From contig NZ_MVIV01000011.1 of NCBI RefSeq assembly GCF_002072175.1, positions 1 to 59,152 on the forward strand: DNA of 59,152 nt, read 5' to 3'. Shown one piece after another: positions 27,379-41,580 of this stretch. How positions within the stretch are numbered: the stretch's first letter is position 1; every line of letters starts with the position of its first letter. Source of the stretch: Actinomyces gaoshouyii. GTDB lineage: Bacteria > Actinomycetota > Actinomycetes > Actinomycetales > Actinomycetaceae. Under the pieces are notes generated by a model. The model saw only the letters and a program-made list of their open reading frames with translations. It did no database searches and was not told the DNA's origin. The translations under genes were made by a program, and so were the position numbers.

Positions 27379-28329
27379 TTACCTCCTCAGAGCCCTTCCA
27401 GCCTCCAACGCCGCGCGTCCGGCCGCCCCGCGGAGCGCCTCCGGATCCGGACCGGCGCCGAGCACGCCTCTCGATGTCGAGGCGAGCACCTGGGCGCGCG
27501 CCGCCCCGAAGACTCTCGCGAGCTCCGCCTCCCCAGCCCCCTGCGCGCCGACCCCCGGGGCGAGCAGCGGCGCGTTGGTCGCCGCGAGGTCGATCCCCAG
27601 GTCGCGCGCCGCATCGCCGATGGTGGCGCCGACGACGAGGCCGATGCTCCCCAGGGTGCCCGCGGCGCGCGCCGCCGCGTTGGAGGCGGCGGCGCCGTCG
27701 GCGATCATCGCGGCGACGGCCCGGCCCGAGGAGGCCGTGGCGTGCTGCACGGTGGCGCCCTCCGGGTTGGAGGTCAGTCCCAGTACGAACAGGCCGCGCC
27801 CGCTGGCGCTGGCCGCCTCGAGGGCGGGGGTCAGGGAGCCGTATCCGAGGTAGGGGGACACAGTGATCGCATCGGCGGCCAGGGGTGCGGCGTCGACGAG
27901 GTAGGCCTGGGCGTAGCCGCCCATGGTCGAGCCGATGTCCCCGCGCTTGACGTCGAGGATCGACAGGGCTCCCACTTCCCTCAGCGCCGCCAGGGTCTCC
28001 TCCAGGACAGCGATGCCGGCGCTGCCGTGCCTCTCGAAGAAGGCGGACTGCGGCTTGACGGCGGCCACCCGGGCGCCGATGGCCTCGACGACGCGCAGGC
28101 TGAACTCGCGCAGACCCGCGGCGTCGTCGGTCAGGCCCCAGGCCGCGAGGAGCGCGGCGTGCGGGTCGATGCCCACGCATAGCGGACCGTGGTCGTCCAT
28201 GGCTGCTCCCAGCCGGGCGCCGAAGGGGAGGGTGCCGGGAAAGCCGGTCTCCTCGGCCTCCCCCCGAGACCCCGCAGGCCGGGCGGGGGCGCCGCTGGCA
28301 ATGGTGCCAGTGCTGGGCTCGCGGCTCAT
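27379..28329 (-). CDS. pyrF: Orotidine 5'-phosphate decarboxylase (type 2)
   Basis: This 316-residue enzyme catalyses the last step of UMP synthesis. It is the longer actinobacterial PyrF type. Motifs are CVGIDPHAALLAAWGL at the start of the barrel, VAAVKPQSAFFERHG, the catalytic LDVKRGDIGSTMGGYA near residue 126, TVSPYLGYGSL, and APGVGAQGAG near the phosphate-binding end. The first 40 residues are Pro/Gly/Glu-rich and probably disordered. It starts behind GAGGAG, 9 bases after carB, and is the last gene of the pyr operon. Confidence 0.95.
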   Translation of the reverse strand: MSREPSTGTIASGAPARPAGSRGEAEETGFPGTLPFGARLGAAMDDHGPLCVGIDPHAALLAAWGLTDDAAGLREFSLRVVEAIGARVAAVKPQSAFFERHGSAGIAVLEETLAALREVGALSILDVKRGDIGSTMGGYAQAYLVDAAPLAADAITVSPYLGYGSLTPALEAASASGRGLFVLGLTSNPEGATVQHATASSGRAVAAMIADGAAASNAAARAAGTLGSIGLVVGATIGDAARDLGIDLAATNAPLLAPGVGAQGAGEAELARVFGAARAQVLASTSRGVLGAGPDPEALRGAAGRAALEAGRALRR

Positions 28330-28338
28330 CGTGTCTCC

Positions 28339-31683
<3,345 letters not shown>

Positions 31684-31684
31684 C

Positions 31685-33001
31685 TCAGGCCTCCTTGATG
31701 GGCTTGACGGGGCTGTCGGGATGGGCGGGGGCCGCGGCGCCTGCGTCTGGGATGCTCGGGGCGCCGCGGCGGGAGCGCATGAGGCCGATGAACCGGTCGA
31801 AGAGGTGCTCGCCGTCGTGGGGGCCGGCGGCGGCCTCGGGGTGGTACTGGACGGAGAAGGCGGGGATGTCGAGGGCGCGCAGGCCCTCGACGACTCCGTC
31901 GTTGAGCCCCACGTGGCTGACCTCGACGCGCCCGTAGCGCCCGGAGTCGAAGGGCGCCGTGGTGGGGGCGCCCGTGGGGGCGTCGACGGCGAACCCGTGG
32001 TTGTGGGAGGTGATCTCCACTCTCCCGGTGGCGCGGTCGAGGACGGGCTGGTTGATGCCGCGGTGCCCGTAGTCGAGCTTGTAGGTGCCGTAGCCCAGGG
32101 CCCGGCCGAGCAGCTGGTTGCCCAGGCAGATCCCGAAGAAGGGGATGCCGGCGTCCAGGACGCCGCGCAGGAGCTCGACCTCGGCGGTGGCGGTGGCGGG
32201 GTCGCCGGGGCCGTTGGAGAAGAAGACGCCGTCAGGGTCCAGGGCGAGGACCTCGGCCAGGGTGGTGGACTGCGGCAGGACGTGGACGCGCGCGCCGCGC
32301 TCGGCGAGCTGGGCGGGAGTGCGGCTCTTGATCCCCAGGTCGATGGCGGCCACGACCGCGACGGGCTCGCGCCCGGCGAAGGCGCCGCTGGGCTCGACGA
32401 CGTAGCCCGCCGACGTGGTGACCTCTCCGGCGAGGGCCCGGCCGGCCATGGTGGGGGTCCTGCGGACGATGTCCAGGCAGATGTCGATGGCGGCGGCCGA
32501 GCCCGGCCCCTCATGGGCGGCGCCGATGGGCAGGGCGTCGCCGGAGAAGATGCCGGCGCGCATGGCGCCGCGCTCGCGCAGGTGGCGGGTGAGCGCCCGG
32601 GTGTCCACGTGGGACAGGCCGACGACGCCGGAGTCGATGAGCGCATCCTCCAGCTCGCCGCGCGAGCGCCAGTTCGAGGCCCGCCTGGCCGGGTCGCGGA
32701 CGATGAAGCCGGCCGCCCAGATGCGCGAGGACTCGCAGTCCTCGTCGTTGATGCCAGTGTTGCCGATGTGCGGCGCGGTCATCGTGATGATCTGGCGGTG
32801 GTAGGACGGGTCGGTGAGGGTCTCCTGGTAGCCGGTCATGCCGGTGTTGAAGACGATCTCGCCGAGCGCGCGGCCCTGAGCGCCGTAAGCGCGCCCGCGC
32901 AGGACGTAGCCGTCCTCCAGGACGAGGATCGCGGGGGGCCTGGCGGCGGTGCCCGTCGAGCCGGGGGCCGTGGCGGCCCCGGCGCTTCCATTGGTTGCCA
33001 T
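31685..33001 (-). CDS. carA: Carbamoyl-phosphate synthase small subunit (glutaminase)
   Basis: This 438-residue subunit hydrolyses glutamine and feeds ammonia to CarB. The N-terminal domain has [30 protein letters not shown] and [15 protein letters not shown]. The class I glutaminase domain has [14 protein letters not shown] with the catalytic Cys, and [14 protein letters not shown] with the His-Glu pair. A 22-residue Ala/Gly/Thr-rich N-terminal extension and a charged C-terminal tail make it longer than the roughly 380-residue norm. It lies downstream of pyrC after a 144-base gap with a strong hairpin, and is translationally linked to carB. Confidence 0.96.
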   Translation of the reverse strand: MATNGSAGAATAPGSTGTAARPPAILVLEDGYVLRGRAYGAQGRALGEIVFNTGMTGYQETLTDPSYHRQIITMTAPHIGNTGINDEDCESSRIWAAGFIVRDPARRASNWRSRGELEDALIDSGVVGLSHVDTRALTRHLRERGAMRAGIFSGDALPIGAAHEGPGSAAAIDICLDIVRRTPTMAGRALAGEVTTSAGYVVEPSGAFAGREPVAVVAAIDLGIKSRTPAQLAERGARVHVLPQSTTLAEVLALDPDGVFFSNGPGDPATATAEVELLRGVLDAGIPFFGICLGNQLLGRALGYGTYKLDYGHRGINQPVLDRATGRVEITSHNHGFAVDAPTGAPTTAPFDSGRYGRVEVSHVGLNDGVVEGLRALDIPAFSVQYHPEAAAGPHDGEHLFDRFIGLMRSRRGAPSIPDAGAAAPAHPDSPVKPIKEA

Positions 33002-33101
33002 ATGCGGCTCCTGAGGGGTGAGTGGTGGAGCGGGTGGGAGGGGCCCTGGGACCAGGGAGCGTCCGGGGTGCGGGGAGGGACGAGCAGGGGCGCGCCGGAC
33101 T

Positions 33102-33131
33102 GGCGGGCGGCGCGCCGGGGCGCCGCCCGCC
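33102..33131. terminator. Strong hairpin between pyrC and carA
   Basis: GGCGGGCGGCGC (33102-33113) and its reverse complement (33120-33131) form a 12-bp stem with a 6-base loop, 14 bases past the pyrC stop. It lies inside what looks like one operon, so it may lower expression of carAB and pyrF relative to pyrRBC or stabilise the upstream message. No U-tract follows. Confidence 0.45.
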
Positions 33132-33145
33132 GGAGGGGCGCTGGA

Positions 33146-34446
33146 TCAGGCGGCCTCGACGGGCCTGCCGTCCAGGACCGTGGGGCGGCCGTGGAGGAAG
33201 GTGGCGATCACCTGGCCGGGCAGCTCCATGCCCGCGTAGGGGCTGTTGGCCGAGCGGGTCCACTGGGCGGCCGGGTCGACGACCCTCCTGACCGACGGGT
33301 CGACGAGGCAGAGGTTCGCGGGCGCCCCGGCGGCGAGCCCCTGGCCCTGGTTCTCGGCGCGCCCGATGAGGGCGGGCGCGGTGGACAGGACGCGGGCGAC
33401 GTCGCGCCAGGTCATGCGGCCGGGCTCGACCATCGTGGCGATGATGATCGGCAGGGCCGTCTCCAGGCCCGTCATGCCGAACGCGCCGGCGGCCCACTCG
33501 CAGTCCTTGTCCTCCACAGGGTGGGGGGCGTGGTCGGTGCCGACGACATCGATGGTGCCGTCGGCGAGGGCCTCGCGGAGGGCCTCGACATCCTCGGCCG
33601 TGCGCAGCGGGGGGTTGACCTTGTACAGCGGCGAGTAGGTGCGCGCCTTCTCATCGGTGAGCAGGAGGTGGTGCGGGGTGACCTCGGCGGTGACGTTGAT
33701 GCCCCGGGCCTTGGCCCAGCGGATGATGTCGACGCTGCCGGCGGTGGACAGGTGGCATACGTGCAGGCGCGAGCCCACATGCTCGGCCAGGAGCGCATCG
33801 CGGGCGATGATCGATTCCTCGGCGACGGCGGGCCAGCCGCGCAGGCCGAGCTCGGCGGACAGGGCCCCCTCGTGCATCTGGGAGCCCTCGGTGAGACGGG
33901 GGTCCTGGGAGTGCTGGGCGATGACGCCGTCGAAGGCCTTGACGTACTCCAGGGCGCGGCGCATGAGCACGGGGTCGGCGACGCACTTGCCGTCGTCGGA
34001 GAAGACGCGCACCTGGGCCTCGGAGGCCGCCATCGCACCCATCTCGGACAGGTGCTCGCCCTCCAGGCCCGCCGAGACGGCGCCCACGGGATGGACATCG
34101 ACCCACCCGGCCTCACGGCCGAGCCGCAGGACCTGCTCGACGACACCGGCGTTGTCCTGAACGGGATTGGTGTTGGCCATGGCGAACACGGCCGTGTACC
34201 CGCCGACAGCGGCGGCCCTGGTGCCGGTGAAGACGGTCTCGGCGTCCTCGCCGCCGGGTTCGCGCAGGTGGGTGTGGATGTCGACCAGGCCCGGCAGGGC
34301 GACGAGGCCCGTGGCGTCGTGGCGGGTGGCGCCGGCGGGCGCCTGGGCGGCGGCGTCGGGGCCGATCGCGGCGATGGCGCCATCGATGATGAGGATGTCG
34401 GCGGTGTCCTCGCCGTAGGGGCGGGCACCGGTGATGAGGTGGGCGG

Positions 34447-34450
<4 letters not shown>
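33146..34450 (-). CDS. pyrC: Dihydroorotase
   Basis: This 434-residue zinc amidohydrolase cyclises carbamoyl-aspartate to dihydroorotate. Metal ligands are in [10 protein letters not shown] (about 57-66). [13 protein letters not shown] follows, then [15 protein letters not shown] and [13 protein letters not shown] with the catalytic Asp. It is the type I (long) bacterial dihydroorotase often paired with PyrB. Its start overlaps the pyrB stop by four bases, so translation is coupled. Confidence 0.96.
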
Positions 34451-36140
<1,690 letters not shown>

Positions 36141-36258
36141 CTAGCGCGTGGCGGGTCGCCCGGCCGGGCGCGACCGCATCATGGGCATGTGAGACCAGCC
36201 ACGTGACGCGCGGTGGCAGGCGGGTCTCGCCTCTCCCGGGATGGGGCGGAGGGGCGGC

Positions 36259-37116
36259 TCAGCCCCGCGTGGCGAGCAGGTCGGCGAAGGATATCGGCTC
36301 CCGGCCGGTGAGGGCACGCACATCATCGGTGACGACATCGAGGGCCCCGGAGGCGATCGAGGTGTAGGTGCTCACCCAGCCATCCAGCTCCCAGTCCGGC
36401 GCCCCGTAAGCCTCACGGCTGGCGTACGCCTCTTCGATCGTCTCGGCGCGGTAGATGGTGGGGCTGCCGTGCTCGGTGAGGGCCTGGGCGATCTCGGCCA
36501 GGCTGAGGGAGGCCGGGCCGGTGAGCCGGTAGGCGGCGCCGTCGTGCGCCGATGCCGGGCGCCGCCCGGCGCCCGCGAGGTCGAGGAGGACCTCGGCGGC
36601 GCAGCGGCCGACGTCCGCCCTGGCGACGGCGCCCACGCGCCCGTCCCCCGCCGGTCCCGCGATGACGCCGTTCACGGCGAACTCGGGGAGATCGTCGGTG
36701 TAGAAGGAGTCTTGAAGGAAGGTCCATCCCATGCCGGAGGCCGCCAGGGCCCGCTCAGTGGCCCAGTGGGTGCGCGCGTAGGTGAAGACGGCGTCGGGCG
36801 CGGCCGAGAGGAACGAGGTGTAGACGACGTGCCCCACGCCGGCCTCGCGCGCAGCCCCGATGAGGGACAGGTGCTGTTCGAGCCGGTCCTCTGCCTCGTG
36901 CGCCGAGACCATGAGGAGAGCATCGACCCCCTCCAGGGCGGTCCGACAGGCCTCCTGGTCGCCGTAGGGCGCCACCGCGACGTCGTCGGCCCACGACGGG
37001 GCGCGGGAGGGATCTCTCACGAGAAGGCGGGCGGCCACGCCCTCGGAGTGGAGGATACCGGCTGCCATGCCGCCGATGTGGCCGGTCGCACCGGTGATGG
37101 CGATGCGGGTGCTCAT
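36259..37116 (-). CDS. NmrA-like NAD(P)-binding oxidoreductase
   Basis: A 285-residue atypical short-chain dehydrogenase of the NmrA/QorB type. The N-terminal Rossmann motif is ITGATGHIGG (residues 7-16), followed by ARLLVRDPSRAP, the cofactor-selecting segment, and VVYTSFLSAAPDAVF. The usual Tyr-Lys catalytic pair is not present, as expected for this subfamily. The C-terminal half binds substrate or a partner. Members reduce quinones or act as redox sensors; which applies here cannot be told. It is a single gene between nusB and the pyr operon, a position where it is not part of the conserved core order. Confidence 0.85.
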   Translation of the reverse strand: MSTRIAITGATGHIGGMAAGILHSEGVAARLLVRDPSRAPSWADDVAVAPYGDQEACRTALEGVDALLMVSAHEAEDRLEQHLSLIGAAREAGVGHVVYTSFLSAAPDAVFTYARTHWATERALAASGMGWTFLQDSFYTDDLPEFAVNGVIAGPAGDGRVGAVARADVGRCAAEVLLDLAGAGRRPASAHDGAAYRLTGPASLSLAEIAQALTEHGSPTIYRAETIEEAYASREAYGAPDWELDGWVSTYTSIASGALDVVTDDVRALTGREPISFADLLATRG

Positions 37117-37176
37117 GCGGCCAGCATAGCCCAGCGGCGTCGACGCGGGCGCGGGCGGTGACTACTGCCCGAGGGA

Positions 37177-37752
37177 TCAGCGCAGCGTGTCGGCGAGGTC
37201 GACGACACGGCCGAGAAGGCCGCCGAGGTAGCGCGGTGAGTCGTCGGTGGACAGGATCCGGGCCAGTGTCATGGCCTCGTCGACGGCGACCGGGGCGTCG
37301 ACGTCATCGTTGTGGACGATCTCCCACACGGCCACGCGGGCGATGGCGCGATCGACGGCGGGCATGCGGGCGAGCGTCCACCCCTGGGCGTAAGCCTCGA
37401 TGGCGTCATCCACCTCGGCCAGGTGATCGGCCAGGCCGGCGAGGATCTCGCGGGTGTAAGCGGGCGCCTCGGTGTGGTTGGCGGAGTGAACGGCGCGCTC
37501 GACGGCCAGGTCGCGCAGACGCTCGGGAGCCCCCGAGGGGTCCCCCTCGCGCGAGGGGCGCAGGAGGCCCTTCTGGTCCGCCTCGAACAGGATCTCGATG
37601 GCCCGCCGCCGCGCCTTCGTGCGGGCGGTGACGGCGTGCTTCGAGGCGGCCCTCGAGGAGCGCGGTGCCGACGGGGACTCGACGCTGGGCGCGGGGATCC
37701 CCCCGCGCGGGTCGGCCGCCCGAGCGGCGTCGTCAGCGGGCACGGCTGGCAC
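37177..37752 (-). CDS. nusB: Transcription antitermination protein NusB
   Basis: A 191-residue all-helical protein that, with NusE (S10), binds boxA RNA in rRNA antitermination. The NusB core begins TKARRRAIEILFEADQKG (about 46) and ends with DSPRYLGGLLGRVVDLADTL. MPAVDRAIARVAVWEI and APVAVDEAMTLARILS are diagnostic. The first 43 residues are Ala/Pro/Ser-rich and disordered. It starts 8 bases after the efp stop; efp-nusB is a conserved pair in actinobacteria. Confidence 0.95.
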   Translation of the reverse strand: MPAVPADDAARAADPRGGIPAPSVESPSAPRSSRAASKHAVTARTKARRRAIEILFEADQKGLLRPSREGDPSGAPERLRDLAVERAVHSANHTEAPAYTREILAGLADHLAEVDDAIEAYAQGWTLARMPAVDRAIARVAVWEIVHNDDVDAPVAVDEAMTLARILSTDDSPRYLGGLLGRVVDLADTLR

Positions 37753-37760
37753 GGCGGGCC

Positions 37761-38324
37761 TCAGTCGTTGACGCGGGAGATGTAGGAGCCCGAGCGCGTG
37801 TCCACCTTCACCCTGTCACCGGTGTTGACGAACAGCGGGACCTGGATCTCGGCGCCGGTCTCCACGGTCGCGGGCTTGGTGCCGGCATTGGAGCGGTCGC
37901 CCTGGAGACCAGGTTCGGTGTGGGCGATGGTGAGCACCACGGAGGGGGGCATCTCGACGAAGAGCACGGAGGACTCGTGGAAGGCGACGATGACCTCCTG
38001 GTTCTCCAGGAGGAAAGTGGCGGCATCGCCGACGACGTCGGAAGGCACGTTGGTCTGCTCGTAGGACTTGACGTCCATGAAGACGTAGTCGTCACCGTCC
38101 TTGTACAGGTACTGCATGTCACGGCGGTCGACGGTGGCGGTCTCGATCTTGAGGCCGGCGTTGAAGGTCTTGTCCACGGTCTTGCCGGAAAGGACGTTCT
38201 TGAGCTTGGTGCGCACGAAGGCCGGGCCCTTGCCGGGCTTGACGTGCTGGAACTCCACCACCTGCCACAGCTGGCCCTCCAGGTTGAGCACCAGGCCGTT
38301 CTTCAGGTCGTTCGTCGTTGCCAC
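37761..38324 (-). CDS. efp: Elongation factor P
   Basis: This 187-residue factor rescues ribosomes stalled at polyproline. It has three beta-barrel domains. The exposed loop is [16 protein letters not shown], with an unextended PGKGPAF tip, typical of actinobacteria that lack the lysylation or rhamnosylation enzymes. [14 protein letters not shown] is the domain II/III junction and ends near [16 protein letters not shown]. The GTG start has AGAGGAAA upstream. The many Pro-rich proteins encoded here (FAS linker, surface proteins) would depend on it. Confidence 0.97.
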   Translation of the reverse strand: MATTNDLKNGLVLNLEGQLWQVVEFQHVKPGKGPAFVRTKLKNVLSGKTVDKTFNAGLKIETATVDRRDMQYLYKDGDDYVFMDVKSYEQTNVPSDVVGDAATFLLENQEVIVAFHESSVLFVEMPPSVVLTIAHTEPGLQGDRSNAGTKPATVETGAEIQVPLFVNTGDRVKVDTRSGSYISRVND

Positions 38325-38405
38325 GAGTGGTTTCCTCTACTTCAAGTCGGGGACCGGGCTCCCTGGGCTGTCCGCGGGGTCCGGCGCGTCTAGGACGCGG
38401 CGAGT

Positions 38406-39086
38406 CTACCGTGCCGGGCCAGGGCCTGCGACAGCCCGGCGCGCGCCGCGCAGGCGGGTGATCGTCGCGAAGCGCTCCTCGGCGTAGGGAAGGGAGACCT
38501 CTCGCAAGTACCGGGCCAGGCGCACCTCCCCTTGGGCCTCCATGGCGGCGATGAGGCCGCGCACATCATCGGGGTGGCGGTTCTGGCTCATCTTCGCCTT
38601 GCCACGCACCGTCGTCGCCTCGACGCTCACGGCGACGATCGCCCGCGACATCCGCTGGAGCTTGTCCTGGCCGACGGCGTCCAGGGCACCGCCATCGCCC
38701 ATGGCCTCGGTGAGCCGCACGGCGGCCTCCAGGGCCGCGTCCGACCCGGGGTCGATGCGGACCCGCCCGCTGACGTGGAGCGTGATGTAGTCCCAGGTGG
38801 GGACATTCGGCATGATGCCGTTGGTGACGTACATGCCCGGGGAGACGTAGGCGTCGGCCTCGTCGAGGATGACGAGCCCGGTGGGATGCGCGAGCGGCTC
38901 GGCGGCCTGGGGGTTGTTCCTCACCAGGTGGGTGACGAGGGCGCCCGCGGCGTCGTCGTAGTAGAAGGGGACGAGACTGGCCTCAGGGCCGTGGTCGTGG
39001 ACGGTGACGAGGTTGCCCCGGCGCGGCTCGGTGAGGAGTCGACGGGTGTAGTCCTCGGGCAGCTCGAAGTGCTGGGCGACGTACAT
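38406..39086 (-). CDS. PaiB-like FMN-binding negative transcriptional regulator family protein
   Basis: A 226-residue protein of the PaiB family. It opens MYVAQHFELPED, close to the usual MY-P-HF start. It has a split-barrel flavin-binding fold, with FYYDDAAGALVTHLVRNNPQ, ADAYVSPGMYVTNG and VPTWDYITLHVSGR. The conserved C-terminal KMSQNRHPDDVRGLI matches the family end. Bacillus PaiB was described as a repressor of sporulation and protease genes. In most bacteria the role is unproven and FMN or heme binding is likely. It lies 10 bases after the degenerate kinase gene and looks co-transcribed with the aro genes. Confidence 0.85.
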   Translation of the reverse strand: MYVAQHFELPEDYTRRLLTEPRRGNLVTVHDHGPEASLVPFYYDDAAGALVTHLVRNNPQAAEPLAHPTGLVILDEADAYVSPGMYVTNGIMPNVPTWDYITLHVSGRVRIDPGSDAALEAAVRLTEAMGDGGALDAVGQDKLQRMSRAIVAVSVEATTVRGKAKMSQNRHPDDVRGLIAAMEAQGEVRLARYLREVSLPYAEERFATITRLRGARRAVAGPGPAR

Positions 39087-39096
39087 GCGGCTCAGG

Positions 39097-39645
39097 CTAG
39101 GGACGGGGCGCAGGGGTGTCGAGGAGCGTCACGATCCGGTCCGCGCAGTCCGCCGGTTCTCGATCCGAGGTGTCGACGACGACGCCGGCGGCCCGCCGGC
39201 ACAGGGCCTCGCGCTCGCGCAGCATCCGGGTGAACTCGTGGTGGATGGTGCCCAGGGCCACCGAGCGCGGAGCGTCGAGGCCGTTGCGGGTGGCCAGGCT
39301 CCGCACGGAGGCGATCAGGCCGACGACGGCGCCGCCCTGCCCGGGCAGGGCGGCCAGGGCGGCCCTGACGCGCTCCGATCCCAGGCAGCCCGATCCCAAG
39401 GCGAGGATGCCGCCGGAGACGCGGGCGGCCTCGATGAGCCCGAGGGCAACCGCCTCCTCAACGCGCCGGTACTCGGCCTCCGGGATGGCCACGAGCGCGA
39501 GCTCCTCCTCGGTGCCGAGCCGGGCGGCAGTCCGGGCGCCGAGGTCCAGGCAGGGCGCGCCCCGCAAGTCGGCCAGGGCGCGGGCGACGGTGGTACAGCC
39601 GGCGCCGGGCGGACCGATGAGGACGATCGCCGGAGCGGTGCTCAT
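39097..39645 (-). CDS. Degenerate shikimate kinase-like protein without Walker A lysine
   Basis: A 182-residue paralogue of shikimate kinase directly after the aroK-aroB fusion, overlapping it by four bases. It aligns along its length with the AroK half of that fusion, but key residues differ. The P-loop GxxGxGKT reads GPPGAGCT, with Cys (TGT codon) in place of the ATP-binding lysine. The DTD shikimate/Mg site is DLG. The GGG substrate loop is GSG. The Arg of the FRxxE motif is kept (YRRVE). The frame is intact and codon use normal, so it is probably expressed. Kinase activity is unlikely; a structural or regulatory role is possible. Confidence 0.8.
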   Translation of the reverse strand: MSTAPAIVLIGPPGAGCTTVARALADLRGAPCLDLGARTAARLGTEEELALVAIPEAEYRRVEEAVALGLIEAARVSGGILALGSGCLGSERVRAALAALPGQGGAVVGLIASVRSLATRNGLDAPRSVALGTIHHEFTRMLREREALCRRAAGVVVDTSDREPADCADRIVTLLDTPAPRP

Positions 39646-41516
39646 GCGCCTCCCTCCGGGCTCGCGGTGACGGCGCGGTGGGCCGCCTCGAGCTCGCCCG
39701 GGGTAGGCTCGACGCCCCGGACGGGCCGGGCCCGTCCGAAGCGGTCCTCGATGAGCACCATGCGCAGCCGTCCGGCGCGGTTCTTCTTGTCCGAGCGCAT
39801 CGCCGCGCGCAGGTCGTCCCAGCGCTCAGCGCCGTCGGGGAAGGACACCGGCAGGCCGACCGCCGCCAGGGCCTCGCGATGACGAGCAAGGCCCTTGCCG
39901 CTCAGGAGTCCCCTCCGGTGGGCGATCTCGGCGGCGAAGACGCATCCGACTCCCACGGCCTCGCCGTGACGCCACGCGTAGTCGGTGATCCGCTCGATGG
40001 CGTGGCCGTAGGTGTGCCCGTAGTTGAGGATCTCGCGCAGCCCGGACTCGGTGAGGTCCTCGGCCACGACGGCGGCCTTGACGAGGACCGCCCGGCGCAC
40101 GAGCTCGGCCAGGACGGGCGCGTCCGAGCGCAAGCAGGCGGCCGGGTCGGCCCCGACGAGCCGCAGGATCTCCTCGTCGTGGATGAGCCCGCACTTGATG
40201 ACCTCACCGAGCCCGGCGCGCAGCTCGTCGAGCGGAAGGCCGGCCAGGGTGCCGAGGTCGGCGACGACGGCGCTGGGCGTGTGGAAGGCCCCCACGAGGT
40301 TCTTGCCGGCGGCGGTATCGATGCCCGTCTTCCCGCCAACCGCGGCATCGACCATGGCCAGGAGGGTGGTGGGCACCTGGACGACGGGGATGCCCCGCAG
40401 CCAGGTGGCCGCGGCGAAGCCGGCGAGGTCTGTGGTCGCTCCCCCGCCGACGCCGATAAGGCAGCCGTCGCGGCCAACCCCCGCCCGCCCGAGGCGCTCC
40501 CAGATGGAGGACAGCACGTCGGCGCGCTTGGAGGCCTCCCCATCGGGGACCTCGATGAGGGCCGTCCGCAGGCCGGCCGCATGGAGGTCCCCGGCGAGTC
40601 CCCCGGCGGCCTGGGCGAGGACGCCGGAGTGGATGATCCCGACGCCGCCCGCGCCCTGGCCCGGCGAGGCGAGGACCGCCCTCGTCACCTGAGGGGCGAG
40701 CCCGCGCCCGATGACGACGTCGTATCCCGGTGCTCCGGGGACGTGAACGGTGGTGGCGCCCTCAGGGTCCTCGGTCACGCGGGGGCGGGCGGTCCGCCGG
40801 GGCGCGGGGCCGGCGGGCGCCTCGGGCGACGGCGGCCGGCAGGCGGGCGCGTCCGAGCGGATGCCCGCATGGGCGAGTCCCCGGGCGGTGGCGGCCGGCG
40901 TCGCCCCGAGGGAGACGAGCACGAGGGCGGCCACCTGGGCCGGAGTGAGCCCATCGGTGGGCACGGTGGCGGTGGCGATCTCCTCGTAGAGGGGCCGGCG
41001 TTCGGCGTCGAGCGCCTCCATGCGCGCCAGCACGCCAGTCAGCGCTCCCTGGGAGGCCTGCACCGCGGTGAGGGCCGCGTCGGAGTCCGATCCAGGGCTG
41101 ATGAGGGGGCGGCCCTCCCCGCTGCCGACGTGCTGGGCGGCGGTGGCGGGGCGGGCGGAGAGGTAGACGACGGTGTGATGCCGCAGCATCTCGCGGTTCT
41201 CCGGGCGCAGGATGCCGCCGCCGCCCAGAGCGATGATCCCGTGGGCCGCGCCGAGGGATTCCAGGACGTCCCGCAGCGCGCGGGTCTCGCGGTCGCGGAA
41301 GCCCTCCTCCCCCTCGGCGGAGAAAATCTCCGGGATCGTCATGCGCGCCCGGCGCCGGATCTCGGCGTCAGTATCGGTGACCTGGATGCCCAGGGCGGCG
41401 GCGAGGAGGCGGGCGACCGTCGTCTTACCCGCGCCCGGCAGGCCGACCAGCACCAGCGGCAGGCGCTCCCGGCTGATGATTGCCGTGGTGGCGGGGTCCG
41501 TGCGGTAGTGCTTCAT
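39642..41516 (-). CDS. aroKB: Fused shikimate kinase / 3-dehydroquinate synthase
   Basis: A 624-residue bifunctional shikimate-pathway enzyme. Residues 1-190 are shikimate kinase, with LVGLPGAGKTTVARLL, DTDAEIRRRA, FRDRETRAL and IALGGGGIL. A Pro/Arg-rich linker (about 215-250) leads to 3-dehydroquinate synthase, with IGVGGGATTDLAGFAAATWL, PTTLLAMVDAAVGGKTGID and LNYGHTYGHAIE (metal His). The two steps are not consecutive (steps 5 and 2), so this is co-expression rather than channelling. Separate neighbouring aroK and aroB genes are the usual actinobacterial state. GAGGAG lies just before the ATG. It follows aroC by 64 bases. Confidence 0.94.
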   Translation of the reverse strand: MKHYRTDPATTAIISRERLPLVLVGLPGAGKTTVARLLAAALGIQVTDTDAEIRRRARMTIPEIFSAEGEEGFRDRETRALRDVLESLGAAHGIIALGGGGILRPENREMLRHHTVVYLSARPATAAQHVGSGEGRPLISPGSDSDAALTAVQASQGALTGVLARMEALDAERRPLYEEIATATVPTDGLTPAQVAALVLVSLGATPAATARGLAHAGIRSDAPACRPPSPEAPAGPAPRRTARPRVTEDPEGATTVHVPGAPGYDVVIGRGLAPQVTRAVLASPGQGAGGVGIIHSGVLAQAAGGLAGDLHAAGLRTALIEVPDGEASKRADVLSSIWERLGRAGVGRDGCLIGVGGGATTDLAGFAAATWLRGIPVVQVPTTLLAMVDAAVGGKTGIDTAAGKNLVGAFHTPSAVVADLGTLAGLPLDELRAGLGEVIKCGLIHDEEILRLVGADPAACLRSDAPVLAELVRRAVLVKAAVVAEDLTESGLREILNYGHTYGHAIERITDYAWRHGEAVGVGCVFAAEIAHRRGLLSGKGLARHREALAAVGLPVSFPDGAERWDDLRAAMRSDKKNRAGRLRMVLIEDRFGRARPVRGVEPTPGELEAAHRAVTASPEGGA

Positions 41517-41580
41517 GGGCGTCTCCTCGTCGGTGGTATCCGGTGGCGCCTCCCGGCGCCCGCAGTGGATCGGTCAGGGC

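Noticed and set aside
31684-32646. Upstream extension of the carB frame by about 320 codons
   Set aside because: It is Pro/Ser/Arg-rich noise inside carA; the family start [16 protein letters not shown] lies at 31683 behind a good ribosome site.
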